From Tubulanus polymorphus (lineage: Eukaryota > Nemertea > Palaeonemertea > Tubulaniformes > Tubulanidae), in contig NC_134025.1 of assembly GCF_964204645.1 (NCBI RefSeq), positions 30,162,001 to 30,226,000 of the forward strand: a stretch of 64,000 nucleotides of DNA, given 5' to 3'. Below are positions 25,851 to 38,170 of the stretch, in pieces (within the stretch, counting starts at the first letter, position 1; each line of letters begins with the position of its first letter). A model generated the notes under the pieces. The model was not told the origin of the DNA. It did no database searches and saw nothing but the letters and a program-made list of their open reading frames with translations. Made by a program: the position numbers and the translations under genes.

Positions 25851-26165
25851 GGTCGACTGATTTTCAGGTTTATTGTAAAATCTTGCGCCGTACACGTTTA
25901 ATGACGTTGTCGCGCAGTCAATTATTCGCGTTACTAACGCGACAATTATCATACGGAGCGCGCGGAGGAAAAAACTATCGAATTTATCGGGGCGCGAGCT
26001 CGTGCTCCACGGATCCCCGGAACTACCGAAAAAACAACGCAGCATTTAAGCGTCACACGTAATTATCTATTAGTGCAAATATAGGTTCATTAGCGTCGAC
26101 CAGCAGACTGAGAACACGCGTCGTCGACAACCGCAGCGCTGATCGTTTTTGGAGCTCCCCGAAGA
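25851..26165 (-). promoter_or_regulatory. CpG-rich candidate promoter/5' UTR exon for the exon-1a transcript
   Basis: This is the most CpG-dense stretch of the long intron (GGGGCGCGAGC, GCGCGCGG, CGCGTCGTCGACAACCGCAGCG). On the minus strand a strong donor, C|GTGAGTGAAT, lies at 25851/25850, and the exon-1a acceptor at about 24020 could receive it. An X-box-like GTCACCATGGAAAC lies at 25786-25799. All of this is inference from composition and splice signals. Confidence 0.35.
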
Positions 26166-26571
26166 TCAATTCACTGAACAGCAGCGCACTACCAATTAAC
26201 TACTTATGTAAATAACTTCTATTCTATTAGATAGAATAACACAACAACTCTCTCAGCTCTCTCGTCCGATTATTGTGTTATGTGTTTGTTATTTTTTTTT
26301 GTAACTAGAAAAAAGCTCGAAAACCTAATTATACAGCGCTAAAACTTATAAAGTAGAGTGCTAAAACGTTTATTGTATCCTCAATTAACTATTCATAATC
26401 TTTGCCAAAAAGTTTTACAGTGAAACTTGCTTCGCTCATTGCAGCTGGGACGATCATTATGTTGGCAACTATCAAAACTTGTATCTAATAAATATAACTG
26501 GAAAAATGCAAATTAGGATGAGAAAATACAACTGATTTATACAATGGCGACTTAGGAGCAGGCCTGAGCGA

Positions 26572-26740
26572 GGTTTTAACACTGGTCAAATTATTGTGTG
26601 TGAATTGCAACTGGTTCCTGAAGTGACTCACTTTGCTTTGTTTGAGCATTGTTAAGTATTGAGCTTGTGAATGCGCTCTCTTATTAGGCACGGGCCAAAT
26701 TTAACTTGGGCCTGATCCGAGCAAATTTCGCGGTGTCCGT
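26572..26740. mobile_element. MITE-like element, GGGCCAAAT family, copy
   Basis: It has GGTCAAATTATTGTGTGTGA, the core CTGGTTCCTGAAGTGACTCA, and a right part GGGCCAAATTTAACTTGGGC. Confidence 0.55.
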
Positions 26741-27160
26741 CTTGGTGGTGTCCGCGGGTATAGGCAAGCTTGCTTGTAGTGAAAGTGACTGCAGTTGAAG
26801 CAGTATATGTCATCGGTTATGTCAATGTTTATCCCTTAAGTGGAAAGTAAATTCATTGCAATTAATATAAAGAGTTTATGTCGGATTGAACACTTGAAAA
26901 CCGTAATTATACATCCTCCTAATTAACAGTTGTTTACGCAAACTCTTCGTTCTATTACAAAACACAAAATGAAACCCGAAAAAAGATTTTATCAGACATT
27001 ATCTTATAATTACAGTTTCTACAAACGTTTGCACAGAAAACTCGATTACTTTCTTGATAATCGCGTTCTTTGAAAGAGAAAATCTAATTACGCAAGTTTC
27101 AATTTCAAATTTTCAATGAAATGATGACAAAGATATTCATTGTTTATACAGGAATGATAA

Positions 27161-27684
27161 ACGCAGTCACATCCACTGGAGGGATGGGGGTTGTAACACA
27201 GTCACATCCACTGGGGGGATGGGGGTTGTAACACAGTCACATCCACTGGGGGGATGGGGGTTGTAACACAGTCACATCCACTGGGGGGATGGGGGTTGTA
27301 ACACAGTCACATCCACTGGGGGGATGGGGGTTGTAACACAGTCACATCCACTGGCGGGATGGGGGTTGTAACACAGTCACATCCACTGGGGGGATGGGGG
27401 TTGTAACACAGTCACATCCACTGGAGGGATGGGGGTTGTAACACAGTCACATCCACTGGCGGGATGGGGGTTGTAACACAGTCACATCCACTGGGGGGAT
27501 GGGGGTTGTAACACAGTCACATCCACTGGCGGGATGGGGGTTGTAACACAGTCACATCCACTGGCGGGATGGGGGTTGTTACACAGTCACATCCACTGGC
27601 GGGATGGGGGTTGTAACACAGTCACATCCACTGGCGGGATGGGGGTTGTAACACAGTCACATCCACTGGCGGGATTGGGGTTGT
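27161..27684. repeat. 35-bp minisatellite, about 15 copies
   Basis: The unit is ACACAGTCACATCCACTGGG followed by GGGATGGGGGTTGTA. Copies differ mainly at one position (GGGG/GCGG/GAGG), suggesting recent homogenisation. Confidence 0.95.
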
Positions 27685-27760
27685 GGTATATTGAGGACTG
27701 CTACGTTTGCACTGTATTTCATTGTTTTCTACAGTTTTAACAGTAGATTTGCCATGCAAT

Positions 27761-27833
27761 GGCAGAGTGGCTCAGCGGTAATGCTCTAGACTGCTGACCC
27801 GCAGATCTTGAGTTCAATCCCCACAAATACCAT
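27761..27833 (+). mobile_element. tRNA-like sequence, probably a SINE head
   Basis: It has a polymerase III A box matching the consensus (TGGCTCAGCGG, 27768-27778) and a B-box-like GAGTTCAATCC (27810-27820, two departures from the consensus). It also has a CTGC/GCAG anticodon-like arm. The body is tRNA-sized, but the acceptor stem does not fold well, so a SINE or tRNA pseudogene is more likely than a working tRNA. It lies about 75 bases after the minisatellite at 27161-27684. Confidence 0.55.
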
Positions 27834-28757
27834 GCACAATATCTTTGATGAAACTGATGAAATTTTTATTAGACTGTTGCTTTTATATCTATTATAAGTT
27901 TTCCAAAAAGAATTTTTTATAAGGTTTTTCAGAATACAATTACGCAATGATATTCTACGAATATTCCAAAAATACCCGATACTCAGTAATGATGACTGTG
28001 GTAAAAAGCGAAGATTGACAAGGCAGCCCCCTTCCAGCCCGTTGTATTGACGGAGAGGTTTTAACAATCTCAAGTTTCCGGTTAATCACTGCGTTCATCA
28101 CCTCGTGTGTATATTGCCTAAACTCATTTATACCGAGAAGCAATATGCCGGCCGCAATTCAGACCACGTAATCAAATTTCTTATGTTGATTTCCTCGGTT
28201 TATTCTTCCATTTCAATGAAAGCGGTCGCAGTTCGCACGCTTCAAATCACTGTTCATTCAATAAGTGATACGCATCAATACTATTAACAACGGAATCTGA
28301 GTGTGGAGCTGGAATCAGAGAGTCATAGAGTCCAGTGAATCCACCATACGCGATGACTTAATCGGATTGCTACAGAACTCTCTCTCTCTCCTCTCTCTCT
28401 CTCCTCTCACTGTCAGCACGGATAATAATACCATCACATTTTTGTCCGTCATAAAAATAGAAGATAAAGCAAAAATTATCGCGCGACTGGCAAAAGATGA
28501 TTACTACTCGAAAAGTAGGAAGTTACGAAATTGAGAAGAGATCAATAGATCCGGAGATAGGAAAAAAAGTAAAGCCGATTAACAACATTAAATAAAGAAT
28601 TGATTTCTTCAAGTTATAAACCGGACACATTGTGCTTTACCATCTAATCAAACATTAATATATCTGTGAAATTGGTTCTTAGGGAGGGCATGATTATAAT
28701 TATGGATCTTTTAACCCCCGGGTTGTTGACACAGACAAAGACCAAAACAGAAACATC

Positions 28758-28952
28758 AGGACCAGGCATGTGCCAAATTTTAGCGAATTAATTCATGTGA
28801 ATGGTAACTGTTCCTGGAAGTGATTCACCTCACTTGCCACTGCGGCGACGTCTTGATAGTATTTCAATAACAAGTGATTTATCAGACATACATGGGCCAA
28901 ATTTTACTCACATCTGGTCCGGGCCGAATCATCTCCACGCGATCACAACTAC
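28758..28952. mobile_element. MITE-like element, GGGCCAAAT family, copy with intact right end
   Basis: It has the core GAAGTGATTCACCTCACTTG followed by CCACTGCGGCGACG. The right terminus GGTCCGGGCCGAATCATCTC then CACGCGATCACAAC is the inverted counterpart of the left end of the copies at 945 and 20847. Confidence 0.6.
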
Positions 28953-29371
28953 ATTCAGAGACATTCAGTTAGATTAATAGATGTTGTAGTAACTGAGTTT
29001 GATAATTAGTGGTTTATACTAAATCGTGAATTCAATTGTGAATTCAGCTGCTGTACCATTGGATGCAAGAGATAACATTGACTTTATGCTGGGCTAGTAA
29101 TTTACAGAATCGATGATGCACATTACTAGTGATCCATCTATTCAGTTTACTGTAATGCTAGTTTAATGAGAACTATAACACTTAGTGTCATCTTACAACG
29201 TAGCTTTGTCAACAACTGAGATGATGATAAAATCTTAGTAAAATTAGAATGTATGTATTTGATTTAGGTGTAATGTTTGATATTTGTAGAAAATTTTTAA
29301 AGAAATAATAGACTACAATAATTAGCGATTAACCTTAAAAATGAACCGGTGAAAATCAGTCGGATCGATTA

Positions 29372-29495
29372 ATGAACTCTATTTGAACAGGTTTTAAACA
29401 TGTTCGTTTAATGCATACGTTTGTATGAAATATTCTAATATTCATTCTACATAAAAACATGTTAAACCATTCAATCCCATTCAAATAGAGTTCAT
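29372..29495. mobile_element. small foldback element (16-bp perfect inverted ends)
   Basis: ATGAACTCTATTTGAA (29372-29387) is inverted at 29480-29495. Pairing continues imperfectly through GGTTTTAAACATG / CATGTTAAACC. There is no coding capacity. Confidence 0.55.
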
Positions 29496-30089
29496 CTTTG
29501 ATTTATTCATTCATGTAGATCCGCTATTATTTGGAAGTACAACTTAAGTTGTTGTTAGAGATCAGAGTCGGGGAAACATTGATATCATGTGCTGTCTGAA
29601 TAACACGTTTCACTGGGATTTAAACCCAACACTTCTCACTTTTGAGTCAAACACCTTTCATCCACCCTAAACCACACAGACAGGGCGACTTTCAGCGCGT
29701 CATTTGTGACAATACTGATTTCCATTACTGAAACAGTGCTGCCATCTATTATTATTGCGATGAAGCTATAAGATACAGCTGTAATTTGAAATGTTTGCTC
29801 TTTTTCGATATTTTGCCCAATGCCTGCTAACAATATCGATAAAACACTACGATATTTGAGAATTTGTCAATAACGTATCAATTATTCATTGCAGTCAAAC
29901 AGAATTTCAATATTTGAGTTGGAGACTGAATGATTACATAAAAAATTCACACAAATTAAAGTGTAATATTGGTTTAACTGAGACTAGCTGTGGTAAATAA
30001 ACAGTGTCAAATCCTAGAACTTCCTTAATAATATTATACTGGATAAGAGTGTTTAGTTTATTTTTCTATAATTAAAATGCTATCGAAAC

Positions 30090-30245
30090 AATGCTGTGGT
30101 AAGTCATTTCCAGAAACTTGGACCCGGGCCCAGTCTGAGATTTTTGGTCAAGCCAAATTCGACTCGTGTTGAACAGGCATATGCTCATTTGGCACCAGTA
30201 CGAGTGGCTCGGTACAAATTTGGTCCTGATCGATAACACAAATAA
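30090..30245. mobile_element. MITE-like element, GGGCCAAAT family, truncated copy
   Basis: It retains CAATGCTGTGGTAAGTCATTTCC and the GGACCCGGGCCCAG...CAAGCCAAATTCGACTCGTG segment, ending near GGTCCTGATCGATAACAC. It lacks one end. Confidence 0.5.
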
Positions 30246-30427
30246 GATTGAGGATTTGGAGTCTTAATTCACGGGGGTCCTACATACAGATTTTGCGCAC
30301 AGGCAGTTTTTATATGAATATTGCATACCGCTGAGGGCTGTCAATGCTGAAATAATTAAATGATGATTTTGCGGCTATTTCATTGTCTATCTCACAACAT
30401 CACAAGTTCAGGAACAAGTAAATACAG

Positions 30428-30628
30428 ATGGAGAGAGGGAGAGGGGGAGAGCGAGAGGGGAGAGGGAGGGGAGGGGAGAGCGAGAGGGGAGAGGGAGGGG
30501 AGGGGAAAGGAGAGGGGAAAGGGGAGGGGAGAGAGGAGGTAGAGAGAGAGGGAGAGGGGAGAGGGGAGGGTAGGGGAAGGGAGGGGAGAGAGGAGGTAGA
30601 GAGAGAGGGAGAGGGGAGAGGGGGAGGC
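30428..30628. repeat. GGGGAGA purine minisatellite
   Basis: GGGAGAGGGGGAGAGCGAG-type repeats, purine-only on the plus strand for about 200 bases. All long open frames here are artefacts of the repeat. Confidence 0.92.
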
Positions 30629-31936
30629 TACCACACACTCATTCTATGACTCAATGAATTAGATCATTTTACTAATAAACTGCAGCTCAATCCCAGATCT
30701 TTTTCCCGTCGATTTACTCAAAGATTCTGTGAATACAGCACCAGTTGGCCGTAGTGAGTAGCAAGAAAATTCTAAAACAAGCGCCGAGTTTTCTCGAAAT
30801 AGAAATGGAAATTAATTGTCTAGACTTCTATAAGCCACACTTATAGCTTAGGCTCCCTTCAACCAGAGCTCAGACATATACAGAGCCTAAAATCATTATT
30901 CCTTTACCCTAACACGTTGTGGGCCTCCTTAGAAATCGGTAAAATAAGAAGCCTAATAGCAGCATCAGTTCGCCATTGAAAAAAAAAAAGTTTCTTCGTA
31001 CACCCTTAATTTGTTGGTTTATTCATGATCAGAGCATGTTCAATACAGGAACCTGACAAGTGCAAATGTCATCATCTGTCAGGTGAACAAATTTCATACA
31101 CTTGTTTTTGATGCAGAACCCACTTTATAAATCTTGTAGTAAATCCAAAGTACAGACCTGACTAACCGGTAATTCTATTTTGCAGTAGTTTTCATCAATC
31201 ACTAAATAAGAGTAATCTTACATGGAAACTAGTAATTTCATTAACAATTATCTAGAAACGATTCTTATTTTGAAAATATTTTGTAGATTGAGGGAAAAAT
31301 TGAGGTCTAAAAAGAGATGTACGCCCTCAAATAGTAGCGTTAGGTCTGTTGATGCTGCTCTCGAATAGTAGTGGTAATCAGTACAGACAAACTGACCAAT
31401 ATTCTATTGTCGAAGGACATTTGGTTGTTTTTATAGGAATCTATGTGTTGTATATACTGATACTGATGAGACCAAAACAACTCGATCAATCACAAAACGT
31501 TTCAGCAAAACAATCGCGTACATATTTATTGAAACGCAGAAAGTGTAAGACTATCAAGTTGTTTTGCGAAAGCGGATTAACAATCACTGGTCGGCGCTGT
31601 AACACAATCGGTTTATACGGACAAACAATGCATTCTAATGACGCCAGTTTCACTCGATTTGTCGACGATCGAATCGGAAAGAAGATTAGGAATTACCGAG
31701 AATGAATACAATTACACGGAATAAAGCTGAATCTTAGAGAAAATCCGGAGACCCTCGCGCGCAATACGAGTAGATGCTTTCTTTATATTCGAAATCAGCA
31801 CCAAGTGTTCAATGATGTCCTCTATACAGTCACCCTGTAACGACTGCATTAAATTCCAAACAACTTCAACGTTATTTATCTAATTTCGTTGATTTTTTCT
31901 ACGAATAACTGATTTCTAGCAATAAAGAAAACGCGA

Positions 31937-31981
31937 AGCAGCAGCAGCAGCAGCAGCAGCAGCAGAGCAGCAGCAGCAGCG
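31937..31981. repeat. (CAG)n, interrupted once
   Basis: About 9 copies, an AG interruption, then 5 more. The near-palindrome CAGCCATTTTCAATTGAAAA followed by CGGCTG lies at 31999-32024. Confidence 0.92.
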
Positions 31982-32569
31982 TTCACCTTAAAAAAATACA
32001 GCCATTTTCAATTGAAAACGGCTGCGAACGTGAGTGAATACATGATATAGTTCACTACAGGTAGTGAGGTTGTGAATCCGTATCAATGAGTTTTGTGATG
32101 AGCGAATAGATCTCTTCAGCTTCGCTGATGCTTCTATTTCGGAATTCTTTGATCCGATTGATACGCTATATACGAATCAGAAAGCCCTATCAAAATGCCA
32201 TAAACCATAACTTTTGATGCGTAGAATAAGAAAAACGCTAAAAAAAGCGACGTAAACTCAGCGATCGTATTCGCGATATCGTTTCCGCGATCGATTAAAA
32301 GTCAATAAAGTATTGTTTAATGATCGACAATCTGTAATAGATTAATAACAGATTGATAATAACCGGATAACTATTAGTTCGAACTGATGGTACGCGTTCT
32401 ATGAATCGAATGATGCTTCAAATGTTATTCTAAGAACTATTGGAGATTTATCAAGCGCGAGACGAGAGAGAGGAAAGGAGAGTGGGGAAGATTGAGGAAG
32501 AGGGGTGAGATGGAGATAAAAGGGAAGGGAGTGGAGCTAGACGGAAATTGAGGGAAGAGGTCGCGAAGA

Positions 32570-32842
32570 GAAGGGAGAGGAGTATGAGGGTGATTGAGGG
32601 AGAGGGGTATGAGGGTGATTGAGGGAGAGGGGTATGGAAGAGATTGAGATGAGGGTGATTGAGGGAGAGGGGTATGAGGGTGATTGAGGGAGAGGGGTAT
32701 GGAAGAGATTGAGATGAGGGTGATTGAGGGAGAGGGGTATGAGGGTGATTGAGGGAGAGGGGTATGGAAGATGGAAGAGATTGAGATGAGGGTGATTGAG
32801 GGAGAGGGGTATGAGGGTGATTGAGGGAGAGGGGTAAGAAGG
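32570..32842. repeat. GGGTGATTGAGGGAGAGGGGTATGA minisatellite
   Basis: About ten units of roughly 25 bases in a higher-order pattern: pairs of units separated by a GGAAGAGATTGAGATGA spacer. The minus-strand Pro/Ser-rich frame is an artefact of the repeat. Confidence 0.92.
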
Positions 32843-33186
32843 AGAACTACTTGCTGTTGATTGAAGAATTCCTCAAAGACAGTATTTGAGGAAGCAATCA
32901 TCAAATATCCTTCAAGTATTTCAGGTCAATATTCTATACGACCGAGACGACTCGATTGCGCTAAGTAAGAACGTGGCAGTGATGCATTACTGTCGTTCAG
33001 AACCACATTATCCCGGGATCAGACGTGTATCAGGTTTTGCTGTCCTGGATCCGGGTTCACAGTCCGGGTTCAGAAACCGGTTTTTTTTCAGTAAGGTCAC
33101 AATTAATCATTTTCACGTCACCGATATTCGACAATAATTGATCCGTCTGCGACGACGCAAGAAATACGGATGAAGCCACAATTTTC

Positions 33187-33232
33187 TCTCCCTCCTCCCT
33201 CCCTCCCTCCCCTCCCCTCCCCCTCTCATACC
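33187..33232. repeat. CCCTC pyrimidine tract
   Basis: TCCCTCCTCCCTCCCTCCCT-type run. Confidence 0.85.
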
Positions 33233-33597
33233 GCTACATCACCACTCATACAGCTAACATCATCGTCATTATAACGACAAAATTCCATGAAAAATGACCA
33301 CTAACTCCACGCAGCAGCGGCAGCAACAGCAGCTGCGTAGAAATACTGGCTTATTATTCGTTCAAAGGAATCACCAGCAACTTTGAAGGGGGTTTAGATT
33401 CGTGGCAGTATCACTGGCATCATCGAGGATTTCAGGTAAGAAGTCTGGGAGTTCTTTTTAAGAGTGATTTTTAAAAGTTCTCCCATCATCCGAGAATGAT
33501 AATAGCAGTTGTTTACAAAAATCCTAGTACTCAAAACCAAAAACCAAAATGATGTACAACGAAATGATTCAAGCAGTTTGTTCACAGCAATCCACTG

Positions 33598-33668
33598 CCC
33601 CCTTCCAACATCCCCACCCCGCCCCCGACCCCTTCCACCATCCCCACCCCGCCCCCTCCCACCATCCC
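33598..33668. repeat. C-rich tandem repeat (CCTTCCACCATCCCCACCCC)
   Basis: Two and a half units of about 30 bases with CCCCGCCCC runs. The minus strand is G-rich. Confidence 0.8.
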
Positions 33669-34379
33669 TGGGTGACTAACAGCAATAACAGGATATGAAG
33701 CCAAGCGCCCCTTGGAAAATCACCCTTGAAACGATAACCGTGCATAAAAAACGCGTTGTAATATATAAGGAAATGAGGTTATATAATGAGTAAGAAATGG
33801 CTGTCAGTAAATCACAAATGATGCTATCGCATGCGCATTACGTTATTTTCCTTTAAACAACGCAAATAAAATCTGATGGACACAGACATCTGTAATGAAA
33901 CATTATTAGTTCTCTCGTAGTTCGGTATCACACGTGAATCACCGGGCATCTGAACGACGACGAGCGCAACGAATAAAACTTTATTATTTCTGTCGCGCGA
34001 TAACGCTAATCTCAGATCCTCTATAATCCCGTTTAGCGACTTCATCGAGAATTGAAGCTTTTAAGTTGGAAAAAATCTTTCCGATTACAGAACTGGCTCA
34101 TAGCATAGAGGTACATTAAACTCCCCCCACCTCCACAGGGCATCCAAATTTCATTTACATTTTCCACCCATTAGAAAATATGCATTAGAACGTTGAAGAG
34201 TGGCAGCAGAGTGGCAGTAGTCGCAGAGTGGCAGTAGTCGCAGTGTACATATATGAATAAACAGCTGAATAAATCAAATAACGAATAGATTTAATCACGA
34301 GCGCAAACTGAACCAAATTCAAACTCATTCATGTGAAGTTATTTATACAGAATATACCGTGCAAATAATTTCGCTGATA

Positions 34380-34445
34380 GGAAAGGGAGAGGAAGGGGAG
34401 AGGGAGTGGGGAGAGGGAGTCTGGAGGCAAGAGGGGGGAGGGAGA
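34380..34445. repeat. GGGAGAGG purine tract
   Basis: GGAAAGGGAGAGGAAGGGGA-type purine stretch of about 65 bases. Confidence 0.75.
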
Positions 34446-34854
34446 GAAACTGATTCAACTAAGTGAAACAGTTTTTACAGTCATATCAGTGTAAGATGAT
34501 GAATTATGAATATGTTGGGCAGAGAAAGAATTCTTGATATTAAATTTCACATAATCTGATATCATATCGTTATTTTGCTTCGAGGAATTTGATCGAAGAG
34601 TTGCATTCGCTAATTATCAGTTGAAACTAAACGCCTTCGATGGATTACGGGGAATAGACACCGATAACATGTCATCTATAACCTATCACATGTCACTTCG
34701 AAAATATCTCATCGTTAGAAAAGAACGTCAGAAATTCTGATCTCACTCACGGAGAAGTCATCTATGTATTCAGAGAGTGTTTCTAATAAGGTGTAAATCA
34801 GATGAAGGTCACAATACAGTCGACGAAGGTCATTTCAGCCACATTCGCACTACA

Positions 34855-35130
34855 TCATTTAGAACGTTCCAAATATAGTCCGGTACCAATTTAAAATGGA
34901 CAACATAAGTGTTCACACCTGTGAATCCGTTCTTAACTAGTACGTTCCATTTTAGAACTATTAACTTTAGACTGACGAAGAGATCTGACTATTTCTCTGT
35001 GCGTGAATAGCAACTTTACTTAAATTTCGTCAGTTTTGCGTCTAGCTGGACCAGCTTTAACGACATGTTTTGCGAAGGCATAGCATTCAGATTGGTCCAT
35101 TCTAAATTGGTCCGTCCGCGAAACAAGTCA
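34855..35130. mobile_element. MITE-like element with CCAATTTARAATGGAC ends
   Basis: GGTACCAATTTAAAATGGAC near 34883 faces an inverted partner, GTCCATTCTAAATTGGTCCG, near 35094. Further GTTCCATTTTAGAAC-like palindromes lie inside. The outer boundaries are uncertain. Confidence 0.45.
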
Positions 35131-35404
35131 AATTAGAGAGGACTAACTAGTGAAACCTCCTCGTATAATGTTGTATCGTCAGTAGTGATTGAGGTTGATG
35201 CGTTTTACCGGAGTAAACACGTCGTCTTAGTGTCACTGTTTATACTTCAATAACTGATTTACAACGCTTTTAGAAAACTAGACAAATACCGAAGATTATC
35301 AACAAACGTGTCACGGATCAAAATCGGAATCATCCGATTCGGCGAAGAGAGAAATCCTCGTGGACCGTTGGATCACGTTCCAAAAAAATAAGAAGGAAGA
35401 ATTG

Positions 35405-35488
35405 TGTCACAATCACACGAAGCAAGGACCAAATTAGACTCGGGTTTGGTCCGGACCATATTCTCTGCACGTGATCACAGCTCTATCT
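35405..35488. mobile_element. MITE-like element, GGGCCAAAT family, terminal fragment
   Basis: Only one end remains: GGACCAAATTAGACTCGGGT, then TGGTCCGGACCATATTCTCT and GCACGTGATCACAG. Confidence 0.5.
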
Positions 35489-35830
35489 ATACGTCGAAAG
35501 TTATAAAAAGAACAAAGGATTGTTATATCGTCAATTTCATCGACGATTTCTTATCATTTTCGCGGGGCATAAATTCAATTTACGGACGCGATATGCGGAT
35601 ATGTAGGACGAGCCTAACAAATCCCTGTAATCCGCATTGACATCTTCATTTGTCGTTACCAATTTGTATTCCACATCCTGCAAGAAACGGCGAAACCAAG
35701 GAGAACGCACAAAACATTTCCATTAGCAAATCTTATAATGCGGCAAACATGCGCGCAGGAAATGATCGGAATTTTTACGGTTACATGAAAACAAAATCTC
35801 AGCGGTGCGGGAGCTCACAATGTGCACCAC

Positions 35831-35831
<1 letters not shown>

Positions 35832-35873
<42 letters not shown>
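35832..35873. repeat. (GCT)14
   Basis: An uninterrupted 42-base CTG/CAG trinucleotide run, the longest pure one in the window. The Leu and Ala runs in overlapping frames are its translation. Confidence 0.95.
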
Positions 35874-37246
35874 AGCCTTGTGTCATTAAAACAGTCGAAA
35901 AGATTATGAACATTTACCTGACTACAGACCTGGTAATTCAGGTGAGGATAGGACAGAGGAACCTGGGAAGTCAGGGACAGTAAAGGAACCCGGGAATATA
36001 ACAGCATCACTAGGTGAAAGAGCATTCAGTAGTGAACAATAATATAAAACAAGCGTGCCTGGAACATATGTAGAAAAAGTCAAAAGATTTATTTGAAAAC
36101 TTACATATTTCTATTACATCGAGCATAACTGATATTTCATCCATCTAGTTGTACCAAGCATTCTATCTGGGATCTTAACTCATCGATGAAACTGATGACA
36201 AATGTTTAAAATCAAAGAAATGAGGAATTGTTTCTTTTTGTTGTTCAACAAACAGAAAAGAAACAGCTTGAAAACAATTGATTTTTTTCAGACATCTCAA
36301 AGAAATGTTTGAGCTGCGAGAGACGGCTGACTGGCGCAACGATGTTTAAAACAGCTGCGAATCCAGGGGTTGCATGACATTTACACGACCTCAAAATGCC
36401 CCATTCATATACAGGGGCTTCGTGAATGAAAGGTACATTGTCATGCTATCATAATCTGAAAAGGGTTCTTTCTGTTTGCTGAAAATTCTGGAGAAGTTTT
36501 TTCTTTTCAAAAGGGCCTCAAATGCCCTAATCTCAAAATTGCCCGAAGAATTTGGTAAAACCCTTAGATCTCGCCCCTTGATGGATCCGCCCTGACTAAA
36601 CAATTATCAAAATCAATAATAGTAAAAATATAGATATTTCTGTTGCCGAATGCAAATTATTTCCATGACTTTGTTTCTAATTATAAAATTCTAAATAATC
36701 TAAAATCAATCACCGTTCTCATTTCGACATCCCACACGAGATGGTGTAATATAGATAATCATCAGAAATCAATAATAAACAGTCACAACGCCGATAGCAA
36801 AACCTGGCTTTCAATCACATATCATTGTAAGTAAATTCAGTTTATCAATCAATACAAAGAAAGAAGAAACCTTGACGCGATCAAAACGTTACATCGATTT
36901 GACATATAAACCAAAACTACAGCTAAAAATGAGAATGCCAACAGTTCAATAACTATTCAACAAAAATATCCAGCAACTTTTCCGCGCGTGATGCTTCCAT
37001 CGGACACCGGTTGGTAACTAATCCAAATTATTGATCGCGGTACCGAGCGCCGTGTTCAACGATCAGCTACTAGAAAAAACCAGCCGTCATCAGCATTTTT
37101 AATGAACAGCTCGCGCCTCGCAAAATAGTGAAAATATCTATATATATATATACGAGTGAAAAGTATCCGTTTCACTTTGAAGATGACAATTTAATGGGTT
37201 GAGAAAAAATCTGATAGATCTGCAAAGTGTACGCTTTTAAAGAGTA

Positions 37247-37248
<2 letters not shown>

Positions 37249-37312
<64 letters not shown>
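37249..37312. repeat. (AT)32
   Basis: An uninterrupted AT dinucleotide run of 64 bases. Confidence 0.95.
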
Positions 37313-37315
<3 letters not shown>

Positions 37316-37827
37316 TTCATTACTAAAACCTTCTGAATACAGATTTGAAACAGATCCAGGTTCTGATGAAACATCTAGTCAAGTGAAACTGGGTCATCTA
37401 CACCGGTGTTAGACTTCTGGACCCTTAAATCTGGCTCCGGGGTTAAAACATTCGTAATTAACTAATTCAACTATGGAACAGGGTCCAGAAAACTGTTTAT
37501 CTTAATCCCCTCAAAATAGACTCCAATTTCATTCGACGTCAAGGTAATAGAAATGCTGAATGTTATAGCAACCGTTCACAAAAATAACTATTTTTCTGCA
37601 TAGTTGAAATAAGCGACTAAGATAAAAAGATAATGATTTAGAGATTTTCCGTGATCGAGCGACTGATAAAACCAAATACGTGTTAAACTGAATCGAATAA
37701 ACACAGTTTCAATATCGACAACTGAAAAACATTCATCGGCATCAAATTGACCAGTAAAATAACACTGAGTACTGAATACAGCATTGATCAATAAAACCAT
37801 CAATCGTCTGAACACCTAATTCATCCC

Positions 37828-38170
37828 CACCCTCTCATCTATACCTCTTCTCTTTCCTCTAATCTATACCTCTACCTCTTCTCTTTCCTCTAATCTATAC
37901 CTCTCCTCGTACCTCTCACCTATACCTCTACTCTTTCATCTCCTCTATCTCTATCTCTTTCCCTTTGCCTACTCCCTCTGCTCCCTCTCTATACCTCTCC
38001 CTCTCTCTGCTCCCTCTCCCCTCTTCCTCTTTACCTCCCTCTCTCCACTCCTCTATACCACTTCCTCTCACTGTTCCCTCCCTCCTCTCCCTCCTCCTCT
38101 CTCCTCTCCCTATTCCCTCTCCCCTCTCTCCTCTCCCTCCTCCTCTCTCTACTCTCTCTCATCCTATATT
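37828..38170. repeat. CTCTT/CCTCT pyrimidine-rich region
   Basis: It opens with tandem TCTATACCTCTTCTCTTTCC-type units and decays into CCCTCTC repeats over about 340 bases. Confidence 0.88.

Noticed and set aside
27161-27684. CRISPR array (regular 35-bp units)
   Set aside because: Units are contiguous tandem copies without unique spacers, in animal DNA.
27761-27833. Functional tRNA gene
   Set aside because: The A box is good but the B box departs from consensus and no 7-bp acceptor stem is seen, so SINE/pseudo-tRNA is the safer call.
30360-30649. Glu/Gly/Arg-rich and Leu/Pro/Ser-rich frames on both strands
   Set aside because: A purine-only tract lacks stop codons by composition.
31349-31705. 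118-codon plus-strand frame as a nested gene
   Set aside because: No recognisable domain, no splice or poly(A) support, and the length is possible by chance in 64 kb.
32437-32904. 155-codon minus-strand Pro/Ser-rich frame
   Set aside because: Translation of a minisatellite of about 25 bp.
35650-36025. Frames with poly-Leu or poly-Ala
   Set aside because: They come from the (GCT)14 run, with no conserved flanking protein sequence.
36150-36165. Single AAGCATTCTATC word as a third copy of the H1/H2 hairpin
   Set aside because: Only 12 bases match and no proper partner arm is nearby, so it is compatible with chance.
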